A stretch of DNA of 64,000 nt from Mesorhizobium sp. CA8 (GCF_020164955.1 NZ_JAIUHG010000011.1:107777-171776); one strand, 5' to 3'; numbered from the stretch's first letter, positions 39,943 to 49,700 are shown. Numbers and translations are program-made. The notes: generated from the sequence alone by a model not told the origin.

Positions 39943-41496
39943 GTGAGGCCGATCGAGACCAGATACGCCCGGAGCGGGGATGTGCGGATCGCCTATCAGG
40001 TGGTCGGCCAGGGATCGTTCGATCTGGTCTTCGTACCGGGCTTCATCTCCAATCTCGACCTGCACTGGGAAGACGAAGGCTACAGCAGGCTGCTGAAGCG
40101 GCTCTCGGCCTCCTCGCGGCTGATCCTGTTCGACAAACGCGGCACCGGGCTTTCCGACCGTGTCGACACTCGCCACCTGCCCAGCCTCGAGACCCGCATG
40201 GACGACGTGCGGGCGGTGATGGATGCCGCCGGCAGCGGCCGCGCGGCGATCCTCGGCGCCTCGGAAGGCGCGCCGATGGCGATGCTGTTTGCCGCCACCT
40301 ATCCGCAGCGGACGCGGGCACTGGTGCTTTATGGCGGCTATGCGCATTTCCACAGATGGGTGATGCCGCCGGAGCGTCTCGAAGCTTTCATCGAGACGGC
40401 GGAAACGTCCTGGGGAACCGGCGCGACCTTGCCGAATTTCGCGCCCGGCCGGGTGGACGACAGCCACTTCACCCAGTGGTGGGCCCGGTTCGAGCGGCTG
40501 TCGGCCAGCCCGACCGCCGCGGCAGCCCTTGCCCGCATGAACGCCGATATCGACGTGCGCGACATGCTCGGGACGATCAGGGTGCCGACATTCCTGATCC
40601 ATCGCCGCAACGACGCCCGCGTCGACCCTGACGCCAGCCGCTTCCTGGCCAGGAAGATTCCCGGCGCCCGACTGGTCGAGATCTCCGGGCGTGACCACCC
40701 GATCTGGACCGGCGACGTCGACCGCGTGGCCGACCTGATTGAGGAATTCCTGACCGGGGAACCGGCAGTGGCCGATGTCGAACGTGTGCTTGCGGCGCTG
40801 CTGGTGACGCGTATTTACGACACGGCCAAGCTCGGCGATCGTATGTGGAGCGAGCGCAGCCTGCACTTCCAGGAAACCTGGCGGCTTTTGGTCGGGCGCC
40901 ATGGCGGACGCGCGGCCGGAACGCATGCCGAATTGATGATCTCGCGCTTCGATGGGCCGGCGCGCGCGATACGCTGCGCGGCGGCATTGCGCGAGGCGGC
41001 ACAGCAGATCGGCGTGGCGAGCGCGCAGGGGGTGCATGTCGGAGAGATCGAAATGCGCGGCCAACCGGTCGGGCTGACAGCGCGAGTGACTATGCAGCTC
41101 GCTGCCCATGCCGGGCGCGGCGACATCCTGGCCTCGCGGTTGGTCGCCGATCTCGCGGTGGGCTCCGGCCTGCATTTCGTCGATGCCGGCCGCGTCAGCC
41201 TCGATGAGCTAGATGAGCCTGTACCGGTGGTTCTGGCGACGTCGGAGCAGCATCTGGAGCCGGCCTGCCGGCCCAAAGCAAAATCTGCCGATCCGGCCGC
41301 GCTGACAGCTCGCGAAAGCGAGGTGGTGAGCCTGATCGCCGACGGCAAGAGCAACGCCGCGATCGCCGCCGAACTCAGCCTCAGCGAGCACACGGTCAAG
41401 CGCCATGTCGCCAACATACTGCTCAAGCTCGATCTGCCGTCGCGTGCGGCGGCAGCGGCGTTCTCGGCCAGACATGCTGGCCCGGACGGGCCATGA
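39943..41496 (+). CDS. Three-domain regulator: alpha/beta hydrolase, degenerate cyclase domain, LuxR HTH
   Basis: A 517-residue fusion. Residues 1-270 form an alpha/beta hydrolase (DVRIAYQVVGQG; nucleophile elbow ILGASEGAPMAM, Ser 107). Residues 283-430 resemble a class III adenylate cyclase domain (RFDGPARAIRCAAALREA, GVHVGEIEMRGQPVG), but both metal aspartates are gone: the usual TDI is TRI (Arg 290) and the Asp of TGDG aligns with Glu. Residues 450-517 are a LuxR/GerE helix-turn-helix (LTARESEVVSLIADGKSNAA). GTG 39943 is chosen by family N-terminus; no strong ribosome site is seen. Probably a ligand-sensing transcription factor for the genes downstream. Confidence 0.85.
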   Translation: MRPIETRYARSGDVRIAYQVVGQGSFDLVFVPGFISNLDLHWEDEGYSRLLKRLSASSRLILFDKRGTGLSDRVDTRHLPSLETRMDDVRAVMDAAGSGRAAILGASEGAPMAMLFAATYPQRTRALVLYGGYAHFHRWVMPPERLEAFIETAETSWGTGATLPNFAPGRVDDSHFTQWWARFERLSASPTAAAALARMNADIDVRDMLGTIRVPTFLIHRRNDARVDPDASRFLARKIPGARLVEISGRDHPIWTGDVDRVADLIEEFLTGEPAVADVERVLAALLVTRIYDTAKLGDRMWSERSLHFQETWRLLVGRHGGRAAGTHAELMISRFDGPARAIRCAAALREAAQQIGVASAQGVHVGEIEMRGQPVGLTARVTMQLAAHAGRGDILASRLVADLAVGSGLHFVDAGRVSLDELDEPVPVVLATSEQHLEPACRPKAKSADPAALTARESEVVSLIADGKSNAAIAAELSLSEHTVKRHVANILLKLDLPSRAAAAAFSARHAGPDGP

Positions 41497-41605
41497 GAGC
41501 CATGGCGCTTTCGGGCGAAGCGGTCGAGGCGCCCTAAGAGATATCAATTCTCCCCATGCGGGCCGGGCGATGTCGCCGAAAAAGCCCTGCGAAATGGAGG
41601 ATGAA

Positions 41606-42079
41606 ATGCTGAAACTCAGTCGCAAGATCGGATTGCTGGCATTTGCCGCGGGCGCATTGCTGGCCATCACCCCCGCGATGGCCGAAGACGCTTCAGCCAC
41701 CGCCGCCTACAAGGACATCCAGGCCACGCTCGGCACAGTGCCGGACATGTTCAAGATTTTACCCGATGTGGCGGTCGCCGGCGCCTGGGCCGAAATCAAG
41801 GGCGTGCAGCTCAATCCGAACACCGCCCTCAACGGCAAGACCAAGGAGCTGATGGGTCTCGCGGTCGCCTCACAGATTCCCTGCCAGTACTGCATCTATT
41901 TCCACACGCTGGCGGCCAAGGCGAACGGCGCGAGCGACGAGGAGATCAAGGAGGCCATCGCGATGGCGGCGATCGTGCGCCACTGGTCGACGATGCTCAA
42001 CGGCAGCCAGGTCGATCTGGCGACCTTCAAGAAGCAGACCGACGACCTGTTCGCTGCGGTCAAAGCCAAGTCGCAATGA
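41606..42079 (+). CDS. Exported AhpD-like carboxymuconolactone-decarboxylase family protein
   Basis: A 157-residue protein. Residues 1-26 are a signal peptide (LLAFAAGALLAITPAMA). The mature part is a CMD/AhpD fold with the redox motif IPCQYCIYFH (Cys 93, Cys 96, His 100) and DEEIKEAIAMAAIVRHWSTM. AhpD-like proteins are usually cytoplasmic alkylhydroperoxidase or disulfide reductase partners; a periplasmic form is unusual. ATG 41606 has GGAGG five bases before it; the upstream in-frame ATG 41594 would give an odd acidic start. Followed by two more small genes. Confidence 0.85.
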   Translation: MLKLSRKIGLLAFAAGALLAITPAMAEDASATAAYKDIQATLGTVPDMFKILPDVAVAGAWAEIKGVQLNPNTALNGKTKELMGLAVASQIPCQYCIYFHTLAAKANGASDEEIKEAIAMAAIVRHWSTMLNGSQVDLATFKKQTDDLFAAVKAKSQ

Positions 42080-42160
42080 GAAAATCCCTGCCCGGCACCA
42101 AGCGCCGGGCGGCAGTTTCGCACATTAACCGCCCAAGACGATGGGCACATGGAGGATGAC

Positions 42161-42523
42161 ATGCTGACCAAGACAGGAAACGTGGACGGCGCCGCGATCA
42201 AGAAGGCGATCGAGGGCCGTGACGGCAAGCTGCTGTCGAGCTTCTACACCGACGATGCGCTGGTGCGCGTGATCGATCGCAACAATCCGCCGAGCAAGCC
42301 GCGCGAGATCCGCGGCCGCGCGGCGATCAGCACCTTCTGGGACGACATCTGCAGCCGGGCGATGACCCACAAGGTGGATACCACCGTCACCGAGGGGAAC
42401 AACCTCGCCTTTATGCAAGCCTGCGCCTATCCGGACGGCACGAAGGTGTACTGCGCGGCGATGGTGGAGCTGAAGAACGGGCGGATCGCGCGGCAGACCG
42501 TCGTGCAGGCCTGGGACGAATAG
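42161..42523 (+). CDS. SnoaL-like / NTF2-fold family protein
   Basis: A 120-residue cytoplasmic protein with the NTF2-like cone fold pattern: KAIEGRDGKLLSSFYTDDAL, IRGRAAISTFWDDICSR and a C-terminal VELKNGRIARQTVVQAWDE. Such proteins are isomerases, cyclases or ligand carriers. ATG 42161 is preceded by GGAGG in a context nearly identical to the previous gene's start. It is one of three small genes in line downstream of the fusion regulator. Confidence 0.82.
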   Translation: MLTKTGNVDGAAIKKAIEGRDGKLLSSFYTDDALVRVIDRNNPPSKPREIRGRAAISTFWDDICSRAMTHKVDTTVTEGNNLAFMQACAYPDGTKVYCAAMVELKNGRIARQTVVQAWDE

Positions 42524-42565
42524 TCAACAGCGGGCTCAACCCGCAAATTAGGGAGGAGAACCAAA

Positions 42566-42880
42566 ATGTTCAGTGCCAGATGGCAGATCGACGCCAAGTT
42601 CGGTCACAAGCAGACCGCGCTCGAGCTGATGCGGAAATGGGAGCGTGAGATCGGCTCGCAGGTCGGGCTCGCCGACATGAAGTTCCAGCTCATGACCGGT
42701 TCCGTAGGTGCGCGCGAAGCGACGATCGAGGCGCACCACCAGGTCGAAAGCCTGGCCCAGTTGGAGGAATTCTTCGCCAAGATCGCCAAGATCGACGCAC
42801 ATGCCAAATGGGGCAAGGAGCTGGAGCCCTATGTGGTGTCGGGCACCAGCAAATGGACGATCTTCCGGATCGTGGAGTAG
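42566..42880 (+). CDS. Small alpha/beta protein, hypothetical (dimeric ferredoxin-like fold?)
   Basis: A 104-residue protein I cannot name. The pattern strand-helix-strand (MFSARWQIDAKFGHKQTALE, MKFQLMTGSVGAREATIE, QLEEFFAKIAKI, WTIFRIVE) suggests a dimeric alpha-beta barrel such as NIPSNAP or ABM proteins. A strong GGGAGGAGA precedes the ATG. It follows the SnoaL gene by 42 bases in the same direction and likely shares its transcript. Confidence 0.75.
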   Translation: MFSARWQIDAKFGHKQTALELMRKWEREIGSQVGLADMKFQLMTGSVGAREATIEAHHQVESLAQLEEFFAKIAKIDAHAKWGKELEPYVVSGTSKWTIFRIVE

Positions 42881-43208
42881 CTGCATCGAAGAGATGGGGC
42901 TGAGAGGCCGCCGGCGAGCACGAAGGCGCGAGCGGCTGCGACGCGGGCGGCCGCTCGTTATCACCAGATCGACAAGGCCAGGGGCCGAGCATCCCGGCAC
43001 GGCCAATCCGTAGCCTTGGCTGCCTTGTTCATGGCTCACCCGGGCCATGCTCCGCTGGTCCTTTCGGGCGAAGCGGCGCGCACCGGATTGATGCAATGTG
43101 CTGTTCCTGCACCATCCAATGCAGCCGCCCGTCGAGGCGGCACAACGAAGCAACAAATGCGTCGCGCCGACGCCGCATGGCGGTGGGCGCAATCAAGGGA
43201 GCAAATCG
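42881..43208. other. Intergenic stretch with terminator-like hairpin
   Basis: No convincing gene is present in these 328 bases. CGAGCGGC (42929-42936) and GCCGCTCG (42950-42957) form an eight-pair stem followed by a short T-rich tail, a plausible end for the upstream small-gene transcript. The rest should contain the promoter for the flavoprotein gene; I could not assign boxes. Confidence 0.5.
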
Positions 43209-44615
43209 ATGACCGACGAAACCCATGCAAAACTGCGTGAAAGCCTGCGCGGGAAGGTGATCCTGCGTGACGATGCCGAGTATGACGAGGCGCGCAAGGT
43301 CTATAACGGCATGATTGAAAAGCGACCGCTGCTGATTGCGCGCTGCGCCGATGTCGCCGACGTGATCACCGCCGTAAAATACGCGCGCGACAACGACCTG
43401 CTGATCGCCGTGCGCAGCGGTGGGCACAACGGCGCCGGGTTGGGGATATGCGACAACGGGCTCGTCATCGACCTGGCTACAATGAAGGGCGTCCATGTCG
43501 ATCCGAAAACGCGCACCGTGAGGGTCGCGGCCGGCTGCACTTCGGGCGACGCGGACCATGCCACCCATCCTTTCGGGTTGGCTGTACCGTCCGGGATCGT
43601 CTCGACCACGGGCGTTGCCGGGCTAACACTCGGCGGAGGGACGGGCTATCTCACGCGCAGATACGGTCTCACCATCGACAATCTGGTCGAAGCCGATCTG
43701 GTGCTGGCCGACGGCAGCGTGGTGACAGCCAGCAAAACCGAGAACCCCGACCTGTTCTGGGCGCTGCGGGGCGGCGGCGGGAATTTCGGCGTCGTGACCA
43801 GCTTCCTGTTCCAGGCCCATCCTGCGAACATGATCTTCGGCGGCCCGGTGTTCTGGGAGGCCAAGGATGCCCTGGCCGTCATGCGGACCTATCGCGACTA
43901 CCTGCCGGAGGCCCCGGAAGATCTTGGCGCCTTTGTCGGCCTGAAAACCGTTCCCTCGACCGATCCCTTCCCGCGCGAATATTGGGGCAAGCGCGCCTGC
44001 GCCATCATTTCCTGCTACAACGGCACCGAGGAGGATGGCCGCAAGGCCATGGCACCGCTGCTGGACAATTTGCCGCCGCCGATCTTCAACTGGATGGGCG
44101 TGATGCCGTTCCCGGCCTTGCAGGCGCTGTTCGACCCGCTGTTTCCGAAAGGCCTGCAATGGTATTGGAAGGGCGATTTCGTCAGGTCGCTTCCCGACGA
44201 AGCCATCGCGACCCATATCGCGCAGGCCGCCGCGGCGCCGAGCGAATTGTCGCTCATGCATCTTTACCCGATCGACGGCGCCGTTCGCCGCGTCGGCAAG
44301 AACGAGACCGCATGGAACGCGCGCGACGCAACCTGGTCGATGGTCATCGCCGCCATCGATCCCGATCCGGCCAAGGCCGCCGACCTCACCAAGTGGGCCA
44401 AGACGTATTGGGCGAGCATCCATCCCCATAATGGCGAAGGCGGATACGTGAATTTCATGATGGACGACGAAGGTGAAGCACGCGTGCGGGCGAGCTATGG
44501 CGCAAACTACGAGCGGCTGAGCCAGGTGAAGCGCATCTATGACCCCCTAAACGTCTTCCGGGTCAACCAGAACATCAAGCCGGCGACATCGGAGATGGGC
44601 AGGACGGCTGCTTAG
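43209..44615 (+). CDS. FAD-binding oxidoreductase, BBE/6-hydroxynicotine-oxidase type
   Basis: A 468-residue flavoenzyme of the FAD-PCMH plus BBE family. RSGGHNGAGLG places His 73 at the position that binds FAD covalently; IVSTTGVAGLTLGGGTGYLT is present, but the Cys used for a second covalent link in berberine-bridge enzymes is replaced by Ser/Thr, so a single link is expected. The C-terminal BBE motif VKRIYDPLNVFRVNQNI is intact. Such enzymes oxidise alkaloids, sugars or hydroxynicotine using oxygen. GGGAGC precedes ATG 43209. Substrate unknown. Confidence 0.9.
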   Translation: MTDETHAKLRESLRGKVILRDDAEYDEARKVYNGMIEKRPLLIARCADVADVITAVKYARDNDLLIAVRSGGHNGAGLGICDNGLVIDLATMKGVHVDPKTRTVRVAAGCTSGDADHATHPFGLAVPSGIVSTTGVAGLTLGGGTGYLTRRYGLTIDNLVEADLVLADGSVVTASKTENPDLFWALRGGGGNFGVVTSFLFQAHPANMIFGGPVFWEAKDALAVMRTYRDYLPEAPEDLGAFVGLKTVPSTDPFPREYWGKRACAIISCYNGTEEDGRKAMAPLLDNLPPPIFNWMGVMPFPALQALFDPLFPKGLQWYWKGDFVRSLPDEAIATHIAQAAAAPSELSLMHLYPIDGAVRRVGKNETAWNARDATWSMVIAAIDPDPAKAADLTKWAKTYWASIHPHNGEGGYVNFMMDDEGEARVRASYGANYERLSQVKRIYDPLNVFRVNQNIKPATSEMGRTAA

Positions 44616-44675
44616 TTTTTACGCTGCCTCCGCCGACATAGCGACCGTCGCATCCGAGGTCGGATTGCCTCCGGA

Positions 44676-44704
44676 GCCAGCTTCTCCACGCGGGAGAAGC
44701 TGGC
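44676..44704. terminator. Hairpin between convergent genes
   Basis: GCCAGCTTCTCC (44676-44687) and GGAGAAGCTGGC (44693-44704) form a perfect 12-pair stem with a five-base loop between two convergent genes. It resembles half of a RIME element and may end transcripts from both sides. Confidence 0.65.
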
Positions 44705-44715
44705 GCGGCGTCACC

Positions 44716-45201
44716 CTACATCAGGCCAAGCTGTTTATAGAAGCCGAGTGCGTCGTAATAGTCGCTCTGGGTCGCGATCTTTCCGTCCTTGATGGAAAAC
44801 ATCGAGGCGCCGGTGAAGGAGAATTTCTTGCCGGTCGCCGCGGTGCCGTCGCCCCAGGCGCCGGTGTTGGTGCCGGAGAACTCCCATTCGAAGGAGACAC
44901 GGTCGCCATCGACGAGCGGCTTGCCCTTCATCGTCCAGACCGCATCGGGAACAGCCTTCAGGAAATTGTCGATGACGCCGGTCTTGGCGGCCTGCTTGCC
45001 CGTGACGGGCTTGCCGACGGACGCGTCGTAATAGGTGACGTCATCGGCGAAGTAGCCGGCGGCCTTGGCCGAGTCGTGCGCATTCCAGGCCGCGACATAG
45101 GCCTCGACCACCGATTGCGCGGCATCGGCGGCGAAGGATGGAGCCACGGCAAAAAACGTGGCGGCGATGGCTGCTGATGCAAGAAACTGGCGGCGTTGCA
45201 T
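44716..45201 (-). CDS. Exported SnoaL-like (NTF2-fold) protein with Tat-type signal
   Basis: A 161-residue protein. The N-terminus MQRRQFLASAAIAATFFAVA reads as a twin-arginine-type signal (RRQFLA) with cleavage near APSFA. The mature domain is SnoaL/NTF2-like: VVEAYVAAWNAHDSAKAAGY, FADDVTYYDASVGKPV and FSFTGASMFSIKDGKIATQS. A GGAGG site precedes ATG 45201. It lies convergent with the BBE flavoprotein gene and 94 bases after the start side of the aldehyde dehydrogenase operon end. Function unknown. Confidence 0.84.
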   Translation of the reverse strand: MQRRQFLASAAIAATFFAVAPSFAADAAQSVVEAYVAAWNAHDSAKAAGYFADDVTYYDASVGKPVTGKQAAKTGVIDNFLKAVPDAVWTMKGKPLVDGDRVSFEWEFSGTNTGAWGDGTAATGKKFSFTGASMFSIKDGKIATQSDYYDALGFYKQLGLM

Positions 45202-45295
45202 TGTCTTCCTCCCTCTTGGTTGAATGCCTGTCTCCGTCTCCTTCTTCCTGTATGGGAGAAGGTCCGACCTCTCCCACAAGGGAAGGTAAAAGCGC

Positions 45296-46723
45296 CTAGC
45301 CGTGCGCCACCATCACGTGGCGGACGGCGGTGTAGTCTTCCAGCGCGTAAAGCGACATGTCCTTGCCGTAGCCGGACTGTTTCAGGCCGCCATGCGGCAT
45401 CTCGTTGGTCAGCATGAAGTGGGTGTTGATCCAGGTGCAGCCATATTGCAGGCGGGCAGCGGTCGACATGGCGCGCGAGACATCCTTGGTCCACACCGAC
45501 GAGGCCAGGCCGTAATCGCTGTCGTTCGCCCAGCTCACCGCTTCGTCGACATCCGTGAAGCGGGTGACCGAAACGACCGGGCCGAACACCTCGCGGCGCA
45601 CGATCTCGTCCTCTTGCAGCGCGCCGGCGACGACGGTCGGCTGGTAATAGAAGCCGGAGCCCTCGCCCGGCTTGCCGCCGGTGGTTATCTCGATGTGCTT
45701 CAGTTCGGATGCGCGCTCGACGAAGCTCGACACGCGGTCGCGCTGGCGGCGCGAGATCAGTGGCCCGATCTCGTTTTCGGTGTCGTCCGGTTGGTTGTAT
45801 TTTATGGTCGAGACGGCGGAAGAGAGGTCGGCGACGAGCCTGTCGTAGATCTTCTTGCCGGCATAGATGCGGCAGGCCGCGGTGCAATCCTGGCCGGCAT
45901 TGTAGTAGCCGAAGGCGCGCAGGCCATTGACCACGGCGCCGAGGTCGGCGTCGTCGAAGACGATGACCGGCGCCTTGCCGCCCAGCTCCAGATGCGTGCG
46001 CTTGACCGACTTGGCGGCCGCCTGCAGCACCTTCTTGCCGGTCGCGACATCGCCGGTGATCGAGATCATGTTGACCTTGGCATGGTTGATCAGCGTGTTG
46101 CCGACGCTGTCGCCACGGCCCAGCACGACATTGACGACGCCCTCGGGCAGGATCTCGGAAAGGATCCTCGCCAGCTTCAGCGTCGTCAGCGGCGTCTGCT
46201 CCGACGGCTTGAAGACCACCGTGTTGCCGCCGCCGATCGCTGGCGCCAGCTTCCAGGCCATCATCATCAGCGGATAATTCCAGGGCGCGATGGAGGCGAC
46301 GATGCCGATCGGGTCGCGCCGCACCATGGAGGTGTGGCCAGGGAGGTATTCGCCCGCGACCTGGCCGGGCATCGAGCGCACCGCGCCGGCAAAGAAGCGG
46401 TAGCAGTCGACGATCGCCGGAATCTCGTCATTGAGCACGGCATTGATCGGCTTGCCGCAGTTCAGCGCCTCGAGCGCCGCGAATTCCTTCGCCTCGGCCT
46501 CGATGCGGTCGGCGATCTTGAGCAGGTAGCCTGAGCGCTGCGCCGGCGTCGTGCGCGACCAGCTGACGAACGCTTGTTCGGCGGCACTGACAGCGGCTTC
46601 GATCTGAGCCGGACTAGCCTCCGGCAGATTGAGGATTGTCGCGCCGGTCTTCGGATTGAGAATAGGCTCCTCGGTTTCGGTGCCCTTCTCGAATTTCGAG
46701 CCGATCAGCATTTGGGTGTCCAT
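45296..46723 (-). CDS. Gamma-aminobutyraldehyde dehydrogenase
   Basis: A 475-residue NAD-dependent aldehyde dehydrogenase closely resembling E. coli YdcW/Pat[39 protein letters not shown], and [16 protein letters not shown] at the end match that enzyme. Catalytic Glu is in [16 protein letters not shown] and the nucleophile Cys in [14 protein letters not shown]. It oxidises 4-aminobutyraldehyde from putrescine to GABA. It is the last gene of an operon with a putrescine-type ABC transporter, the same order as ydcSTUVW. Confidence 0.93.
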   Translation of the reverse strand: MDTQMLIGSKFEKGTETEEPILNPKTGATILNLPEASPAQIEAAVSAAEQAFVSWSRTTPAQRSGYLLKIADRIEAEAKEFAALEALNCGKPINAVLNDEIPAIVDCYRFFAGAVRSMPGQVAGEYLPGHTSMVRRDPIGIVASIAPWNYPLMMMAWKLAPAIGGGNTVVFKPSEQTPLTTLKLARILSEILPEGVVNVVLGRGDSVGNTLINHAKVNMISITGDVATGKKVLQAAAKSVKRTHLELGGKAPVIVFDDADLGAVVNGLRAFGYYNAGQDCTAACRIYAGKKIYDRLVADLSSAVSTIKYNQPDDTENEIGPLISRRQRDRVSSFVERASELKHIEITTGGKPGEGSGFYYQPTVVAGALQEDEIVRREVFGPVVSVTRFTDVDEAVSWANDSDYGLASSVWTKDVSRAMSTAARLQYGCTWINTHFMLTNEMPHGGLKQSGYGKDMSLYALEDYTAVRHVMVAHG

Positions 46724-46743
46724 CGGGGTTCTCCCTTAACAGG

Positions 46744-46813
46744 AGCGAATAGGGAGTAGCGAATAGCGAGTAGGTTTGATCATCGATTTCCCTACTCGCC
46801 ACTCCCTATTCGC
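46744..46813. repeat. Inverted repeat between permease and aldehyde dehydrogenase genes
   Basis: AGCGAATAGGGAGT plus GCGAGTAGG (46744-46774) pairs with CCTACTCGCC and ACTCCCTATTCGCT (46791-46813); the left arm carries an extra AGCGAATA as a bulge. T-rich sequence follows on the plus side. It may attenuate or stabilise the operon transcript. The repeated TAGCGAATAG unit suggests a dispersed element. Confidence 0.7.
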
Positions 46814-46819
46814 TGTTTT

Positions 46820-47635
46820 TCATTTTCCACTCCCGGCGATCTGGTCGCCGTCGCGGGTCAGGTAATAGGCAAGAAGGATCGGCAGCAGCGTCACCAGCAC
46901 GACGACCATCGCCACGACATTTGTGACTGGGCGCTGGCGCGGGCGGATCAGTTCCTCCAGCATCCAGATCGGCACGGTCTGCTGCTGGCCGGCGGTGAAG
47001 GTGGTGACGATGACCTCGTCGAAGGACAGCGCGAAGGCGAGCATCCCGCCGGCGAGCAATGCGGTTGCGATGTTCGGCAGCACGACATGGCGGAAGGTCT
47101 GAAAACCGTCGGCGCCAAGATCCATCGAGGCCTCGATCATCGAGCCCGAGGTGCGGCGGAAGCGGGCGACGGCGTTGTTGTAGACGACGACCACGCAGAA
47201 GGTCGCGTGACCGAGCACGATCGTCCAGAACGAGAACGGGATGTCGGCGAGCGCGAAAGCGGAGCGCAGGGCGATGCCGGTGATGATGCCGGGCAGCGCG
47301 ATCGGCAGGATGACCAGCAGAGAGATGGCCTCGCGGCCGAAGAAGCGCGTCTGCGAGACGGCCGCGGCGCAAAGCGTGCCGAGCACCAGCGCGATCGCCG
47401 TCGAGATGGCGGCGACGCGGACCGACAGCGACAGCGCATCCCATACGTCCGGCCGGTTCCAGGTGACGGCGAACCATTGCGTGGTCAGTCCCGGCGGCGG
47501 CCAGACGAAACTCTTCTCCTCCGTCGTGAAGGCGTAGACGAAGATCAGCAGGATCGGCAGGTGCAGGAAGAGCAAGCCGCAGGCGGCGGCGATCTTCAGG
47601 CCGAGCGGAGCGGATTGACCACGGTCAGAGCGCAT
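46820..47635 (-). CDS. Putrescine/spermidine-type ABC transporter permease (PotC/YdcV-like)
   Basis: A 271-residue inner-membrane permease with six helices, starting [20 protein letters not shown] and carrying the EAA loop [35 protein letters not shown] is the usual PotC-type end. Its first 11 bases overlap the upstream permease gene, indicating coupling. It forms a heterodimeric channel with that permease. Confidence 0.93.
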   Translation of the reverse strand: MRSDRGQSAPLGLKIAAACGLLFLHLPILLIFVYAFTTEEKSFVWPPPGLTTQWFAVTWNRPDVWDALSLSVRVAAISTAIALVLGTLCAAAVSQTRFFGREAISLLVILPIALPGIITGIALRSAFALADIPFSFWTIVLGHATFCVVVVYNNAVARFRRTSGSMIEASMDLGADGFQTFRHVVLPNIATALLAGGMLAFALSFDEVIVTTFTAGQQQTVPIWMLEELIRPRQRPVTNVVAMVVVLVTLLPILLAYYLTRDGDQIAGSGK

Positions 47636-48590
47636 CGAAAGCCCCCATGCGCTTGGCGCCCCAGAGGTAGAAGCCCATGATGACGATGGGCACCACGGTG
47701 AAGGCGGCGGCCAAAGGAATGTTGCCGGCGGTGCCCTGCTGCGAATAGACGGCCTGGCCGATGAAGAGGCGCGAGGTGCCGATGATCTGCGGGATGATGT
47801 AGTCGCCGAGCGTCAGTGAGAAGGTGAAGATCGACCCGGCGACGATGCCGGGCAGCGCCAGCGGGAACAGCACATTGCGGAAGGTCTGTGCCGGCGAGGC
47901 GCCGAGATCGGACGAGGCCTCGACCAGATTGCCGGGCACGCGTTCCAGCGCCGCCTGCACCGGCAGGATCATGAAAGGCAGCCAGACATAGACGAAGACG
48001 ATGAAGGTGCCGGTGAAAGAGACCGACAGCGAATTGCCACCGACGATGGGCAGCGACAGCCAGGCGTCGAGCAGCCACAGAAGGTTCAGCTTGGCGAGCA
48101 GCCAGGTGAGGATGCCTTCCTTGGCCAGGATCAGCTTCCAGGCGTAGATCTTGACCAGGTAGCTCGACCACAGCGGCAGCATGACGCCGAGATAGAACAG
48201 CGCCTTCCAGCGGCCGCGCGCATAGCGCGCAGCATAATAGGCAATGGGGAAAGCGATGATCGCCGAAGCAAGCGTGACCAGCGCCGCCATCGTCACCGTG
48301 CGCAGGATGATGTCGAGATTGGCGGCCTGAAACAGGTCGCCATAGGTCTTCAGCGTGAACTTACGGTTGATGAGGCCGGAGAACTCGTCGATCGAGAAGA
48401 AGCTCTGCAGGAGCAGCGCGAAGAGCGAGCCGATATAGACAATGCCCAACCACAGAAGCGGCGGCGACAGCATGAGCAGCAGCAGGAGTTTCGGGCGGCG
48501 CCAGAAGAGGTCGGAGAACGCGCCGCGCATGCCGCCGCTGCCGGGCAGTATGGCGGGCGTGGGGTTGGATTGAACAGCGGCGATGGTCAT
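47625..48590 (-). CDS. Putrescine/spermidine-type ABC transporter permease (PotB/YdcU-like)
   Basis: A 321-residue permease with a longer N-terminal region and about six helices; [20 protein letters not shown] and the loop [20 protein letters not shown] followed by [20 protein letters not shown] are PotB-type features. It lies between the ATPase and second-permease genes, 61 bases after the ATPase. Partner of the PotC-like permease. Confidence 0.93.
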   Translation of the reverse strand: MTIAAVQSNPTPAILPGSGGMRGAFSDLFWRRPKLLLLLMLSPPLLWLGIVYIGSLFALLLQSFFSIDEFSGLINRKFTLKTYGDLFQAANLDIILRTVTMAALVTLASAIIAFPIAYYAARYARGRWKALFYLGVMLPLWSSYLVKIYAWKLILAKEGILTWLLAKLNLLWLLDAWLSLPIVGGNSLSVSFTGTFIVFVYVWLPFMILPVQAALERVPGNLVEASSDLGASPAQTFRNVLFPLALPGIVAGSIFTFSLTLGDYIIPQIIGTSRLFIGQAVYSQQGTAGNIPLAAAFTVVPIVIMGFYLWGAKRMGAFDAL

Positions 48591-48651
48591 GGCGCCGCCG
48601 CGTGTTGAACGGGATCAGGGGAGAGGCCGCGATCCTTCGCGCAAACCGTTC

Positions 48652-49650
48652 TCATGCCGGCTCGTCCATCAGATGCAGACTGTCGCGGTTGAAGGTCAGC
48701 ACCACCGCTTCACCCTCCGCCGGCAGCGCCGCTCCCGCCGGCACCATGGCGTGCAGCCTCAGCCCGTCGGCATCGAGCGCGAGCCTGGTCGTGGCGCCGA
48801 GATAATTCGTGCCGACAAGGCGGGCAGCAACGCCGTCGCCGCTTGCCGCGCCTGAAATGCGGATCGACTCCGGGCGCAAGCTCCCCCAGCGGTGCTGGCC
48901 GGAATAGCGCTGGACGAAATCCGGCGGCAGCACGTTGGACGAGCCGACGAAATCGGCGACGAAGCGCGTGTTCGGGCGCCGGTAGATATCCTCTGGCGTG
49001 CCGACCTGCATGATCCTGCCGTCGTTGAAGACGGCGACGCGGTCGGCCATGGACAGCGCCTCGCCCTGGTCGTGGGTGACGAAGACGAAGGTGATGCCGA
49101 GCACTTTCTGCAGCGACTTCAATTCCTCCTGCATGTTCTCGCGCAGCTTGAGGTCGAGCGCGCCGAGCGGCTCGTCGAGCAAAAGCACCTTGGGCTGGTT
49201 GACCAGCGCGCGGGCGAGCGCGACGCGCTGGCGCTGGCCGCCGGAGAGCTGTCCGGGACGGCGCGCGCCATAGCCCGGCAGGCGCACCAGCGACAGCGCC
49301 TCCTCCGCAGCTTTCAGCCGCTCGGTCCTGCCGACGCCCCTGACCATCAGCCCGTAAGCGACGTTGTCGAGCACGTTGAGATGCGGGAACAGCGCGTAGT
49401 CCTGGAAGACGGTGTTGACGTTGCGGCGATAGGGCGGAACGCCTTCGGCGCGCTCGCCGAAGATCGAGATCGAGCCTGCCGTCGGCTGCTCGAAGCCGGC
49501 AATCAGCCTGAGGCACGTCGTTTTGCCGGAACCGGATGGTCCTAGCATGGCGAAGAATTCGCCAGGCGCGATGTCGAGATCGACCGCGTCGACCGCGCGC
49601 ACGCTGCCGAAATGGCGCGAGACTTGTTTGAAGGAAACGGCAGAGGTCAT
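48652..49650 (-). CDS. Putrescine/spermidine-type ABC transporter ATP-binding protein (PotA/YdcT-like)
   Basis: A 332-residue ATPase with a C-terminal TOBE domain. Walker A GPSGSGKTT, Q-loop VFQDYALFPHLNV, signature [15 protein letters not shown], Walker B LLLDEPLGALD and THDQGEALSMADR are intact. Typical of PotA/CUT1 ATPases that power polyamine or sugar uptake. It is separated from the binding-protein gene by a hairpin-rich repeat region. Confidence 0.94.
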   Translation of the reverse strand: MTSAVSFKQVSRHFGSVRAVDAVDLDIAPGEFFAMLGPSGSGKTTCLRLIAGFEQPTAGSISIFGERAEGVPPYRRNVNTVFQDYALFPHLNVLDNVAYGLMVRGVGRTERLKAAEEALSLVRLPGYGARRPGQLSGGQRQRVALARALVNQPKVLLLDEPLGALDLKLRENMQEELKSLQKVLGITFVFVTHDQGEALSMADRVAVFNDGRIMQVGTPEDIYRRPNTRFVADFVGSSNVLPPDFVQRYSGQHRWGSLRPESIRISGAASGDGVAARLVGTNYLGATTRLALDADGLRLHAMVPAGAALPAEGEAVVLTFNRDSLHLMDEPA

Positions 49651-49700
49651 GGGCTCAGTCAGTTCAGTTGCCGGTTAAACGAAGGCGAGTTCGCACGGCG

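Noticed and set aside
39943..41496. Active adenylate cyclase
   Set aside because: Both metal-binding aspartates are missing.
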